From: Antitrichia curtipendula
Lineage: Eukaryota > Streptophyta > Bryopsida > Hypnales > Leucodontaceae
Assembly: GCA_951230915.1 (NCBI GenBank)
Contig: OX579635.1
Location: 20,770,001 to 20,834,000, forward strand
DNA: 64,000 nt
Direction: 5' to 3'
Shown piece after piece: positions 46,981 through 57,944 of the stretch. The translations under genes and the position numbers were made by a program. The notes under the pieces were generated by a model. That model did not search any database. It worked only from the letters and a program-made list of their open reading frames with translations, and had not been told where the DNA came from. Position 1 is the stretch's first letter, and every line of letters begins with the position of its first letter.

Positions 46981-49900
46981 ATGACAAGTACATCTGGCGG
47001 GTCGAGGCAAGCATGTAGTGATCACACTTGCTTAGACCTTGCTGTTCAAGAAAGAAGGCGTAGGAAAAGGTTCAATCGACGTAGAAGTAGATGCTTAGAG
47101 AGGGCTCGTGTAGAGGCCATGAGAGCTTCCACCTTGGAGCAAGAAAATAATGCAACTTTTTTGAGTGACACTCTGATGAAGAGGGCTGCTGCTGTCCAAG
47201 CGCGAACATTAGGTTTTACCCTCCACAATGTTACTTCTGAAAAAGGCTTGGAATACCAACGTGAGGTGGTCAATAATCTCCTTGAACAACCCGTCCTTCA
47301 AAAATTGTTACCCAATTTCGTACTAAACAAACAGAGATTACAAGATTGTGAAGTTGTTTGCAATGGTTTGGCCAAAGCTTGGAGTGAACTGAAGTATAAA
47401 ACAGGAAATGATCAGTCTCTTGCACGGGGGGTGATAGAAGCAGCAGTGATGTCAGTTGAGGATCAAAGATGTATCAAGGCAGCAGCAACGTGCATTGGGA
47501 TGAACCGTCGAACATTGCGACGGGGGTTTGAAAGAAGGAGGTTGCTGAATGCAAAGTCTGACGGTGAACTTTGGGCACGAATATATCGGAAGAAAAGAAG
47601 AGATTCCTTACCTCAGGCCGTCATAGACACAGTATTGTGTTGGTGGGAGGAGGAAACCAGAGTAAGCCCTTGCAAAAAAGACGTGCGCCGTAAACGAGTT
47701 GGTGCCAAAGAATATATTTCGCATGCAACGCATTGGTTGGAAGAGAGCCAACTTGATTTCTACACAAGGTTTAAGTTGGTGCATGATCCCATCAACATTG
47801 GCTTCACATCATTTCGCAGACTGAAGCCATATTTTGTGAGGAGACGTCAAGACTTCAATACATGTTGCTGCAAGCATCATCAAGAAATGCAAGAAATAGT
47901 AGTTGGGTGGAATGCTATGCGGTCAGAACGAGTGCATCTACCTCTAGGGGCAACATCGTGTTCTTGTGGATGTCCCTCGCTTTGTAGCAGGGCTGTCGAA
48001 GGCAGCACAACAACAGGCATTGTAAGATGTCAAAGCATGTTGCACACGTACACGCGTGCCACTTCCTTGTGGGAGAAGACCTTATGCCCCAGAATCCCAG
48101 GTGCATTGCTTTCCACATTCCTTCAATGTTCTACTCTGTTTCTACTTTGTCAGCTGCATGCAACAATTTTTTTAGCATATGACAAATTATTTTGGCTTGT
48201 TCTAATAATTCTTGTATCTTTGCAGTTTGCACTAAGGATGAAGATTTAAAAAATTACACAATGCATGTCTTCATGTGCTCACAATGCTAGGTCCATCCTC
48301 TTCTTTATAGGTACCGAATGGCATCGTCTAGAGTGTGTAAAAGGTGAATGCCCAGAGTGTGGATTCAACCTTCTCCCAATTTGTGAGACTGAATTAGACC
48401 CACAGAATAGCAGGACAATGAGCTGGCGACGTTTTGAAATGGTGCCTGCTGGTTTTACAAGAAAAGGTGAACCTAAAACCGTAATTAGGTTAGAATATAA
48501 GGTAACAACACCACGATCATTCCTAGCGTTTGCCAAACCTAAGATAGCACGGTTTGTTCACCACCAATTTGTGGCAAGGTGGCAAGATAGTCAGTACAAG
48601 AAATGTCTCGAATCTATTCGGGATGGGGAGATAATCAGCTTAATTGATTTTGCTGAAAATTATAGTTTCAAGGGTCAAAATGAAGTGCAGAGTCAACATT
48701 GGTTCAACTTTCAACTTTCAGCTTACAATCTTGGTCCACATTACCTACAAGCTCAACCTGCACTTTAATCCCTTGGATAGATCCTCAAAGAAGTTGAAGA
48801 CACAATATTTCTACTACATCTCAGATGACAAAGTTCATGATAGTTTATTTGTTCAACATTGTTTGACCTGGCACTGGAACTACATGAGTACAGTCGGAAT
48901 GAGTCCTTCTCGACATGTAGTTTGGAGCGATGGATGCAGTGCGCAATTCAAGGGCTCCAAAGCCTGGTTTTTTGTATCAAGGTAAATAAATCTTTTTCTT
49001 GCTTGTTTTGAAAGATGTCCACATTTGGTTAGCAATTCACATAATTTTTCTTTTGCTAAAACTTAGAATTCTTAGAATTCTATGGTTGTCAGTTGGTATA
49101 TATGATCAAATAATTGAATCCGAGAAGAGAAAAAACTAATGAAGATTCATACAATATGATAAACGGGATGGTCAATTGGTGTGCAACACACATCACATAT
49201 ATTTGTGTTGTGAAGTTTGAAGCTTCTTCGCCCCATACTTCATTCGTATGTGTTTGTAGTAAGGAGGCATGAAATTGTCAACCTAGCTTTGATCTTGGGA
49301 ATTGTTTTAATTACTACTTGTACTCCGGCCAACCTTGCTCCTAGCAGGCAGTATATGGTAAAAACAAGTTAGATCGTACTCTGCTTCTCTTGATCTTTCT
49401 TCCGCTATTTGTTAATATTAATTGGATTGAAGATTAAAGATCCTTTGAGCCGCATGCAACCAGAGTTGAGAGTTCTCTCAGTAACAAGTAGTGTAGTTTG
49501 ATTAATAACTTTAGTTTGTTTTACTCAATTAGTCCGGATTGGTTACTGGTAGATTGGACATTGCTTGCCTAACTTGTCGATCGATCAATCAGCAAGAATT
49601 GAAGCTCTTGTGAGCCGATTGATCAAGTACCTACTTCCTGAGAACTAATTAACTTACTCGTCTTTCATCTGCAGATGTCAGTTAGTTTCTGCTGGCTGTC
49701 CTCAAATGATTAATGATTTGTTCAATAGCACTAGATAGTAGAATGGTAGAGTAAATTGACACCCCAAGAATGACATTTAAACTATGAATGTCAATTATTA
49801 AACATCAGTTATTGAAGTCTACGTACTTGTAGTAGAAGCTCAGGAGTTAGGTTTACTGAGTGCAATTCTGTAGCCAACAAACATTTCTTGCACGTAGTTG

Positions 49901-51368
49901 TGTCGAAATATATATCACATTGTTGGAAACATTATTTGAACCTGGAATTGAGTCGGCCAATTAATTTCTTAGTGGAAATTAGATTTTAAATTACAATACA
50001 TTTAACTTAAATTAATACAGTTCCAATCTTCTTAATACCAATCTCTTCATATGTATTGAATCAGAGTACAAACCACACTTGGTGACACAACCTTACTGAA
50101 CTTTGAATTCTTGTTTGCCTTGATTATTAAAGTAGTTAATACTGCCTTCAATTCGTTTTGCTTAGCATACTATTATTTGTCTTTGAAAAGACAAATAATA
50201 ATAATGCAGTGCTATTTAGTGGTTGAAAACTTCATTCTTTTTGCACAATTCATTCTTTGTGCATTAGTCAATTTTTAGGGCATCACTCATATTGAGATTT
50301 GTAAAAATTAAGTGTTTTCTATGCAGATATCCGTCCATCACACGTTCTGAAGCGCTACCAAATGGATGCCAGATGGAGTGGCACTTTTGGAGCACCGGTC
50401 ATGGCAAGGGACCCCATGATGGTACTGGTGTTTGCTTGAAACAAATGATTCAAAAAGAACAATTGAAACCGAACAGTATCCAACTCCAAAGTGCCTCAGA
50501 TGTAGTTCCCTATTTGCGAACTGCTATGAGTTTGCCCAATGCCGCTTATCTTGGCGCCAAGAGAGAAGTGGAGCGACATTTCAAAGAAATTGGAAAAAAT
50601 GAAGTCAGCCGGAAACATCTGCTAACTTGCAAGACTGTAGATGGAACTCGGAACATGCATTGTGTTCGGTCTGTGAGTGCTTCCAACAATGTGTTATTAG
50701 AGTGGCGTCATTTCAGTTGCTTATGTGCAGGATGTCTTCTGCAAGTCCCAGGAACATGTTCTAGTCCGCAGCATGTCAAGCCGTGGCAACTTATTATGTT
50801 GGAGCCCATTTTGTCAACAGATACAATCCAAGAGCCTGAAGATCCAGACCCACAGTGGGAGCAAGACCCAGATGATAACTATCTTGCCGCAGAATTAGAA
50901 GTGGGCCAACACTTCACAGTTCTAGCTGATTCAAAGGCTCCAGGTGGAAATGGCGCTTCCTTTTTCATTCTCATGTGTACAAAGCGAATGCATGTGATTG
51001 AGGAGGTGACAGTGATTGATGCTTGGGGTGGCGTGTTTGAACGAGGTGACGAAGTTGTGGAGGGGTTTTATTATCAACAGCATGGTCGCAAACCAAACTC
51101 CTACATCTCGTTGTGTGTAGTTGGAACCGCGTTGTTGCATTCCCATCTTGTCTGCGCTTCAAATTTTGCAATGAAGCAAGCCATGCACAAGCAGAAAGGG
51201 GGTCTTACCGTTTTTTCATTGAGTGATGCTGCGTATGCACATATTAAAGAGGTTATCCAATCCACCCATGCGCGCAACGAATTGGAGTCAGATGAAGAAG
51301 ACCTGACTGATTCAGACAATGATGGTGTTGATGGTAGCAGCTCTTCTGATGGCTCAAGCTCTTGGTGA
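46981..51368 (+). pseudogene. Transposase-like protein with DDE-type motifs, frame-damaged
   Basis: Inferred exons are 46981-48100, 48226-48981 and 50327-51368 (phases fit; donors GTGCAT and GTAAAT, acceptors TTTGCAG and TATGCAG). In order the protein has an Arg-rich N-terminus, a helical region, a Cys/His cluster (TCCCKHH), a zinc-knuckle CVKGECPECG, the acidic motif LIDFAENYSFK, then ISDDKVHDSLFVQHC, WSDGCSAQFK, SRYPS, and GHGKGPHDGTG, and ends in an acidic Ser-rich tail. The three Asp-bearing motifs in this order resemble an RNase H-like DDE/DDD core. I recall the DFAENY / SDGxxxQFK / HGKGxxDGxG series from uncharacterised proteins in animals and algae, but cannot name a superfamily. Breaks: a frame change with TAG at 48288, and a 7-bp tandem duplication at 48704-48717. 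No element ends found. Confidence 0.65.
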
Positions 51369-51879
51369 GTCTCTTAAAACGTGTGTCTCTCCAGCTTCAA
51401 TAAATGAGTAGTTTTAATTTGTGGTGTGAAGGTTATATCATATACAACTTTCATTTCTTTTACTAATCCATTTGTGGCATTTGTGATTGCGTGGTAGGTG
51501 GTGACTCATCGGAAGGTTGTTGAGTAAACCTTGTATCCCCTCATTCTGGTAAGAATATTCATAGCTTTGTCCTTAATTTATTAGCATGTCTGATTTTCGG
51601 TCCAAATCTTCTTTAGTAGTCCCATTCTAAGATTATTTCATGCACTTATGTCAATTGCAAACTTCTTGTTCCTTTAGAAGATAATCTTGTTCCATCTTGA
51701 AGACAACCTTGTTCATATAGAGAGTAGTCTTGATCCTGTAGATTGATATCCGGACAAGTGTCCTCAATTGAATTTTTTTGTTCAAGTGGAACATATCGTA
51801 GTTCCAAAGCTGGATCGTCCAGAGGAGTGTCATATTCCAGAAATTAGTGTTCTGGTAGAGGAAGTGTTGGTCCGGACTT
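51369..51879. other. 3' flank of the transposase-like gene
   Basis: No gene seen. GGTGAGT at the stop codon could be a donor to a further exon. Confidence 0.3.
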
Positions 51880-52185
51880 AAGTTCATTGGAAAAGGAGTC
51901 AGGACATGGTTCTAGAGTCAGGAACTCAAGATGTTTCTACAAAACATAGTCTAGACTTATATCCAATGGAATGCAAGTCCGGACGTGCTTTTTACAGGAG
52001 TTTGGAGTCCAGACGTGCTTTTTACAGGAGTCTGGAGTCCAGACGTGGTGGTTCCAGAGTTAGGACATAGTCATGACATGTTCTGGAGTCGGGACATTCC
52101 TGCAAAATGTGATCCGGACATCCGGACTTATGATTCTCAGGACGCGATTCCGGACGTGGTTCAAGAGTCAGGACGTTAGTTAAGA
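51880..52185. repeat. Degenerate AGTCCGGAC repeat array
   Basis: The core is three direct copies with a 30-bp period starting at 51976, 52006 and 52036 (AGTCC(G/A)GACGTG then CTTTTTACAGGAG). Around it GAGTC(C/A)GGAC and GTCCGGAC words recur about ten times over 300 bp in both orientations. The array is non-coding. Confidence 0.75.
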
Positions 52186-54498
52186 CATCATCATGATTAG
52201 ATAGTTAGATTTCTTCCCAGCAGTTAGTTCATTCAATGTTGTCAGGCATCTGTGAAGATGAAGAAGATCCAGCGATGCTAACCAATAATTTGTTTTGTCC
52301 CCTACTTTAGGCTATATCGTCGACAATGTTGCAGGTACTAATTTGGTAAATCTAAAGAGACCAATTAGAAGAATTTGCAGCGCCTCTTTAATCTGTTTTT
52401 TGGTATAGACATCAAGTGCATATTCTGCATCAAGAATAATAGTTACAACATTGTTCATTAGTATATAGCTAGTGGGTTGCATTTCAAGAGCCTCAGGATT
52501 TTGAGAGAACCAGATGTTCACATTTTGAGGTTTAATACACTCTGTTTTATCAAGTACATCAATTGGTGAATCTCATTTGGGACATCAGCTAAATATGGAT
52601 TTGAAGTTGACTATGTCTAGGGATTTCTAGAGAGGCTATTGATGTAATACAAGCTGTAGACTTTTGCTATGGTTATGTTGTATGTGTATTAGCTGTGCCT
52701 TTCTTGTCTTCAACCAGAGCAACCTATGTTTGATATGCATGCAAGCCCTGTAACTCTGGAATCCTTTGGGTTTTGCTTATTTCTTTTCCTTGTTAATATG
52801 TGTTAATCTATTTTCTGTTAATTTGTACAGTCAGTCGTTTCCTACAGCGATTATTAAACTAGATCGTTTCCAAATTGACCTTACTTACTCCGGCATTGGA
52901 TTCTTCGGACTGGCATCGGCTTCTTTGGCTTCAATTCCTTCTCAGATGTCAGTCAGACATTCTTTTGGGATCAATTGACGTTAATTCCCAGTAGACTGTT
53001 CATTTCTATAGTTTACTGAGGGTTCCTAATCGATGACAGAATTTGGACCACCGACCGGTGTAACATCAAACTGAATTGAGATGAAGCATTTCAATCTCAA
53101 TTAACAACGTTACTTGAATTATGCCTAGATCCAATGAAAATGGCTTGCATAAAAGTGCCACCTTCAGCTGCTAGAATCTGGTTTCAATTCGCCTAAGTTG
53201 CACATGATGAATTTGGCGTCAAGATAAAGAAATCATGCTTGATTCATCGAGGTATGAGAGCGTGCTCATCGCTGTGCAGCAGGAGTGTCGCAGTGCTGCG
53301 ACAAACTCTCCAAATTCGGCAGCTTGTGGGAGCTGGATTGCGAGTGGAGGTCTTTGGCAAGCCTACTGAGGCGTGCACGCAGATCTTGGAATTGTGTCAG
53401 CGGGAGACAAGGAAGGGAGAGAGGGACGGTGGGGCTCACTGGGAATATCAACAATTTTTGTAACATCTTTGTTTTCTCTAACATGTCGAAGTAAGGTTCC
53501 GGCGTTACAGTGACCAACTTCAAGTCACTTGTGTTGGTTTCAACGTCCAAGCAAGACCAAACGCAGCGACTCCGTATACAATATTGGCCCTCCAAGCAAT
53601 GTCTTGCCACTTCAGGTATGCACCAATAAGAATATCTATAATCATGCCATCTTTATACACCTTTTGAGCTTTTGTGGTGGTATATATTTCACTCCAGTTT
53701 TCAATGCTAATAAAGTATAGTAATACGTGTTTGGATTCTGGCTCTTTCTTTTTTTACACTTCATTCTACAAGAGGCTTGAATGATAGTTCAGATGGCGTC
53801 TTGGCTCAGAGAAGACAAATAGATGATCTTTTTACAAGCAATGAATCCTTTTATCCAAGACTGTTAAACTTCCCATCTCTACATACAAACCTCATGGAAT
53901 GCTTTTCGGTAGTGATTATTTCACCAGTTGATTTCGATGATGGTCAGAATTATGTTTGCATTCTCTTAATTTATTTATGATTGGTGTATGAGTGATTATG
54001 CAAAAAGCCGTCCACAACTATTTAATTTCTAGTGACGTTCATGATTATTGAAATTAGATATCAATATATCATTGAGAAATTTTCTGACAGTCATAGGGAA
54101 TAATTCGACAAGCTGTGGTCCTTTAGATGCTTGAAAGAGGCTGTGAAGAATTAGCTCAAAGTGGTGAGAAGAGCTCTTGGAAAAAAAGAGGTTCCCGCAG
54201 GAATCAATGGAGAAACGCCAGAACTTCACCACGTTGATCAGCAGATACGTCAACAGCGTGCACTCCAAAATGACTTGTCTCCATACAAATATTCCAAAAT
54301 CTACATGAACAGAGTGTCCACTAGAAGTATCACCACATCAACTGACCATTTCCAATAATATAGAAAGAGATAAAAAAGTTACACAAAAGCCATAGTGTTG
54401 AAAATTAGTCATGGTATTTCTTATCGCATAAATAACATGCTACAATTCTACGTATTATGTCCTAATTGTAACTTCAACTTGAACGGCACATGGATACA
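52186..54498. other. No supported gene
   Basis: A 74-codon frame at 53239-53463 is GC-richer than its surroundings and could be an exon, but I see no motif and no certain splice partner. The remainder has short frames only. Confidence 0.3.
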
Positions 54499-55702
54499 TT
54501 AATCTACTAGTCTTGCAGGCAAATTCCTGGGACGAACATTGACTCGGCCAACAGCTACTGTTGGAGACACCTTGAAAGTGGCCGAGCGTGAATCTCTAGG
54601 TGGTCGACCTCTCCTTGATTTGGGTATCACTGTATCAACTTCCAGTTCTTCAGCCAGAGCAATGGAGCCACTAGACTCACCCAACAAATCAGACAAGGCT
54701 TTACTGACAATTCGAGTGTGGTTCAGTGAGTCAACCAAAGGCTTTCTTGAGGCTGTAACTCGATTGCCTTTCTTTGTATGTCTGGATTTTGCTATGCCCG
54801 TTGATACTAGTGAGTCTACTTCTCGTGCTGCCCATTTCAATGATGATGCTTGATCAACTTCTATCGGATCAACATGAACTTTGGGGACCTCTATATAGGC
54901 AAGACTCTCCTCACCTGATTTTAATATGGACCTAGTGCCGCCCTTGCAAAAAACATCGTTTGCGCACCAATGTTGGAGGTCCCGCTCCTCATTGTCGCTA
55001 TCAGAGTACTCGTCGGTTGTATGATGCATAGTTGAATCAGGAACAATCACAGATGGAACCTTAGGCTTTGGCCCCTTTACTAATCTTTTTCTCTCGGCAA
55101 TGCTAGCAATTAGAGGATCAACTGAAATATCTTCAGCACAACCCAATGTGTCGAGATGGAGGTTTATGCCTGGTGTTTTTATTGACAATTGCCAGCCGTC
55201 AATATCCTCTTCACAAATTGGACACTTTATTTTGCCTTCGATACACCCAAAGCACAATGATTTGTGCCCGCATCTCTGCACAATCCAGTCACTCAAACAA
55301 GAACCAGTCAATTCAAGATGAAACTATAATTTATGACATAGCATGTAAATGAATCTTTTAATTGATCTCTAAACAATTCCAAACCAATCACATTACTTTA
55401 AAGAAGTACTTCTGGCATTGTACACTTTATATCAAGTTTCAATTTGACTATACTGAATTGAAATTACTATACTCCAAATTGACATACCTCTAGAAAAACT
55501 GTGGCAGATCGTTGCCTACATACAATACAATTAGAAGATGGATTACAATCAACCACACTTGTTTTTGAGCTTTTTTTGCACTTCAAGTCAGTTTGGCTGG
55601 ATTGGGAAGGTATTGTCTCTTTGATCACGAGCTTGGTGTTTTGTGGAGATATAAACTCTGTGCTTCGAGGTTTGAGCAACAACGATACGCACTCAGTCTC
55701 TC
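54499..55702 (-). CDS. RING-HC finger protein with AT-hook, 5' part uncertain
   Basis: Two minus-strand exons join in phase: about 55702-55498 and 55275-54499, with donor GTATGT and acceptor GTGCAG. The junction falls inside the RING: CIVCRQRSATVFLE from the first exon meets RCGHKSLCFGC and KCPICEE from the second, giving a complete C-x2-C ... CGH-x3-C-x2-C ... C-x2-C set for two zinc ions, as in E3 ubiquitin ligases. The C-terminus carries SRRGRPPRDSR, a classical AT-hook core, which suggests nuclear DNA binding. An acceptor-like TATGTAG just upstream of GETECVS suggests more 5' coding exons, but only about 115 bp separate it from the CACTA end at 55818. So the gene is either truncated by that insertion or starts at the Met at 55745. 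Function otherwise unknown. Confidence 0.7.
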
Positions 55703-56900
55703 CTACATAAAAGACAAAAAAACCCACATATGTGACGGTCATCATTGATCATAAGCTCAATTTGTAGTAAGGACATCAAACAAAGAGTCCAAATTCTGGA
55801 ACTCTGGAAGGTACTCTCACTACAAAAAATTGGGGGTATAAATGACTAGGGAAGAATGACTGTTTGTCCGGTTTCACTACAAAATGACTGCGACCTCTGT
55901 AATTGCACTAGCCCAGCGGGATTTCCAGAGTTCCAGTCGTTTCACAGTTACTAGTGCGACTGTTGGATGAAGACATGACGGATGGCGAGGTGTGTCTACA
56001 CTTTTCTGTTCACCTTATCGTCCACAGTAGTATAGGGGGAGGTGCAAAATCCAACATGGACTCCCCAATCATGAATGATTACGTTCCAGTCATGAAATGC
56101 GACTTCATGTGACTAGTTTGCAACTAGGAAATCACTAAGAAGCCATGAAGACGCCGGAATTTGAAAGTGAGGGAAAAAAACGGGCAGGGCAGGCAATTGA
56201 CGGGCAGGACAGACATTCCGACGCTACTGGGCTGTGAGTGCGCTCTGCGACATAGTCATAGACGAGTCACAAACCAAGGTGATTTTGCGACTGGTTTCAC
56301 TACGGGGCCACCATGAATTGACTCCACCATCACTTGCATATAACTTCTGAGACAATGAGACCGCGTTCAATATTTAATTCGTAGGCATATTGGTATGAAC
56401 CTTCAGGAATTGGGCTACATACCAGTAATACCACCCATGAGTGAGACCCCCCAAAAAAATCCAAGTACATAGGAGTATTGGACCACCTATGCTTCCTTTT
56501 GGGATATAGTTCTCTACATCTGCAAGATGTCACCGACTTCAAGTGTAAAGTACTTGTGCATGTGAAGGGAAGAGCTGACGTGTGAAGTGTGTTCAATGCT
56601 GCTGTTTCGTACATATAAACAAAGTGACTACGTGGTGACTGCAATGGCACTGTACACTGAGTGCGTGAGACTACGTGGTGACTTCAATGGAACCGTACAA
56701 TGACTGCGTTAGACCGGGGGTGGGGGATCCTGATTTCAACAATCCACAAATGCAACATAATTTGAAGGTTTAGCTGAGTCTGCATCCACCTAGTTCCTAT
56801 TTACATACAGCCTGACTTGCCACAAATGCGTCAGATCTTCTTATTCAAAGTGCCAGCACACTTCGCGGGTGCATGTGCGAAGCAATTGCAATATTGCATG
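55703..56900. other. CACTA subterminal region
   Basis: From 55818 this is the terminal and subterminal part of the CACTA element, with many AGTCA/TGACT words in direct and inverted order, and no supported coding sequence. Confidence 0.55.
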
Positions 56901-57728
56901 TCAGTAGCCCTCCCGAGCTAGTAAGTTCTCTTCCTCTGACAATTCTATGGCTCCGACTACATTTGCCGTCTGCGCTCGAATTGGCAACCTCTGAGGAGCT
57001 CTTAGGCCTGTGCTCTCTAGTGTAGTGCTAATAAACGCGTCCATTGGGTCAACAACTTCTCGTCTTGCTCTGGCTTCTTTGTGTAACACCACTTTCCAAC
57101 CAGGTCTCTCGGTGACATCCGAGAAGAATACTTGGGTTGCATGGCTTGGAAAAATGAATGGCTCTGCCAAGCGCGGCAATGTGTGCCGGAAGTTCACCAC
57201 AAGGAACCCGGATTCATCCCGAATATATGTTGCATTACCTCGATTATCTTGCCTTTTTGCCCACTTGCAGCGCAATAGAATGATTCTTGTATTGACAGCA
57301 CCGTAGTCTAGCTCCAACACGCCCTTCAAGACTCCCACATAGTTCACTGACAATTCTTCAGCTCCATCCGTTGGCTCCTAGAAAACGGAAGCCACACCAC
57401 TATTGTAGCTCACCAAGTGCCTACTACTCTCGTCTTCCACTCGAAAGTGATTACCGAAAGCAGTCATGCGTGCGTAGCGAGTGGCTCTTTGTGCCGGCTT
57501 CTTGCTTAACAAAAACAGGTCCATGTGCCCCGGGTTCGTCAAATCCAACTCCGAGTTCGCCACAGTTCTCTGAATCCAATCTACTAATGCAGGAGTACTC
57601 GAATTGGCTTCCGATTCCGCCTTCCACTTCCTACAAACGCAACTGACATACTCAGATGAGAAGCACGCGAGGCAAATTCTGGACATCATACCGTTACCAC
57701 AGTCAAAGCCCTCAAAACCTTCTGAAAA
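56901..57728 (-). pseudogene. CACTA-associated DUF4216 region with in-frame stop
   Basis: This minus-strand stretch encodes the domain that commonly follows the TNP2 transposase in plant CACTA elements. Visible text is the RYARMTAFGNHFRVEDESSRH segment, SYNSGVASVF, then VNYVGVLKGVLELDYG and FPSHATQVFFSDVTERPGWK. The two parts lie in one frame and are separated by a single TAG (57378-57380) at a position where the family reads through, so this copy cannot make the full product. A GAG follows the stop; CAG to TAG by one transition would explain it. Confidence 0.75.
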
Positions 57729-57944
57729 AAAATGAACTGCGTGACTGCTTGGTCACTTCACCTCATAACCTCTGAGTCATTCTTCAATCAGTCGCCATCG
57801 ACATGACTCAAAAATGACTTCATGACAACTTCTGCTCTACTAGAAAGCAGTCACTATTGATGTGCAGGTTAGAGAGTGAGGCGTTCTGACTACTGCCAAA
57901 TTTTGCAGGTCAGGGTTCACACGCACAAAATTTTGGCAGTGAAC

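Noticed and set aside
46981..51368. That this gene is the piggyBac transposase for the TTAA elements
   Set aside because: Its motifs do not resemble the piggyBac DDD domain as I know it, and its motif spacing differs. Proximity to the 45260-46176 element is not evidence.
53266..53610. A 114-codon minus-strand frame as a gene
   Set aside because: No motif, overlaps an equally open plus-strand frame, and no splice or start support.
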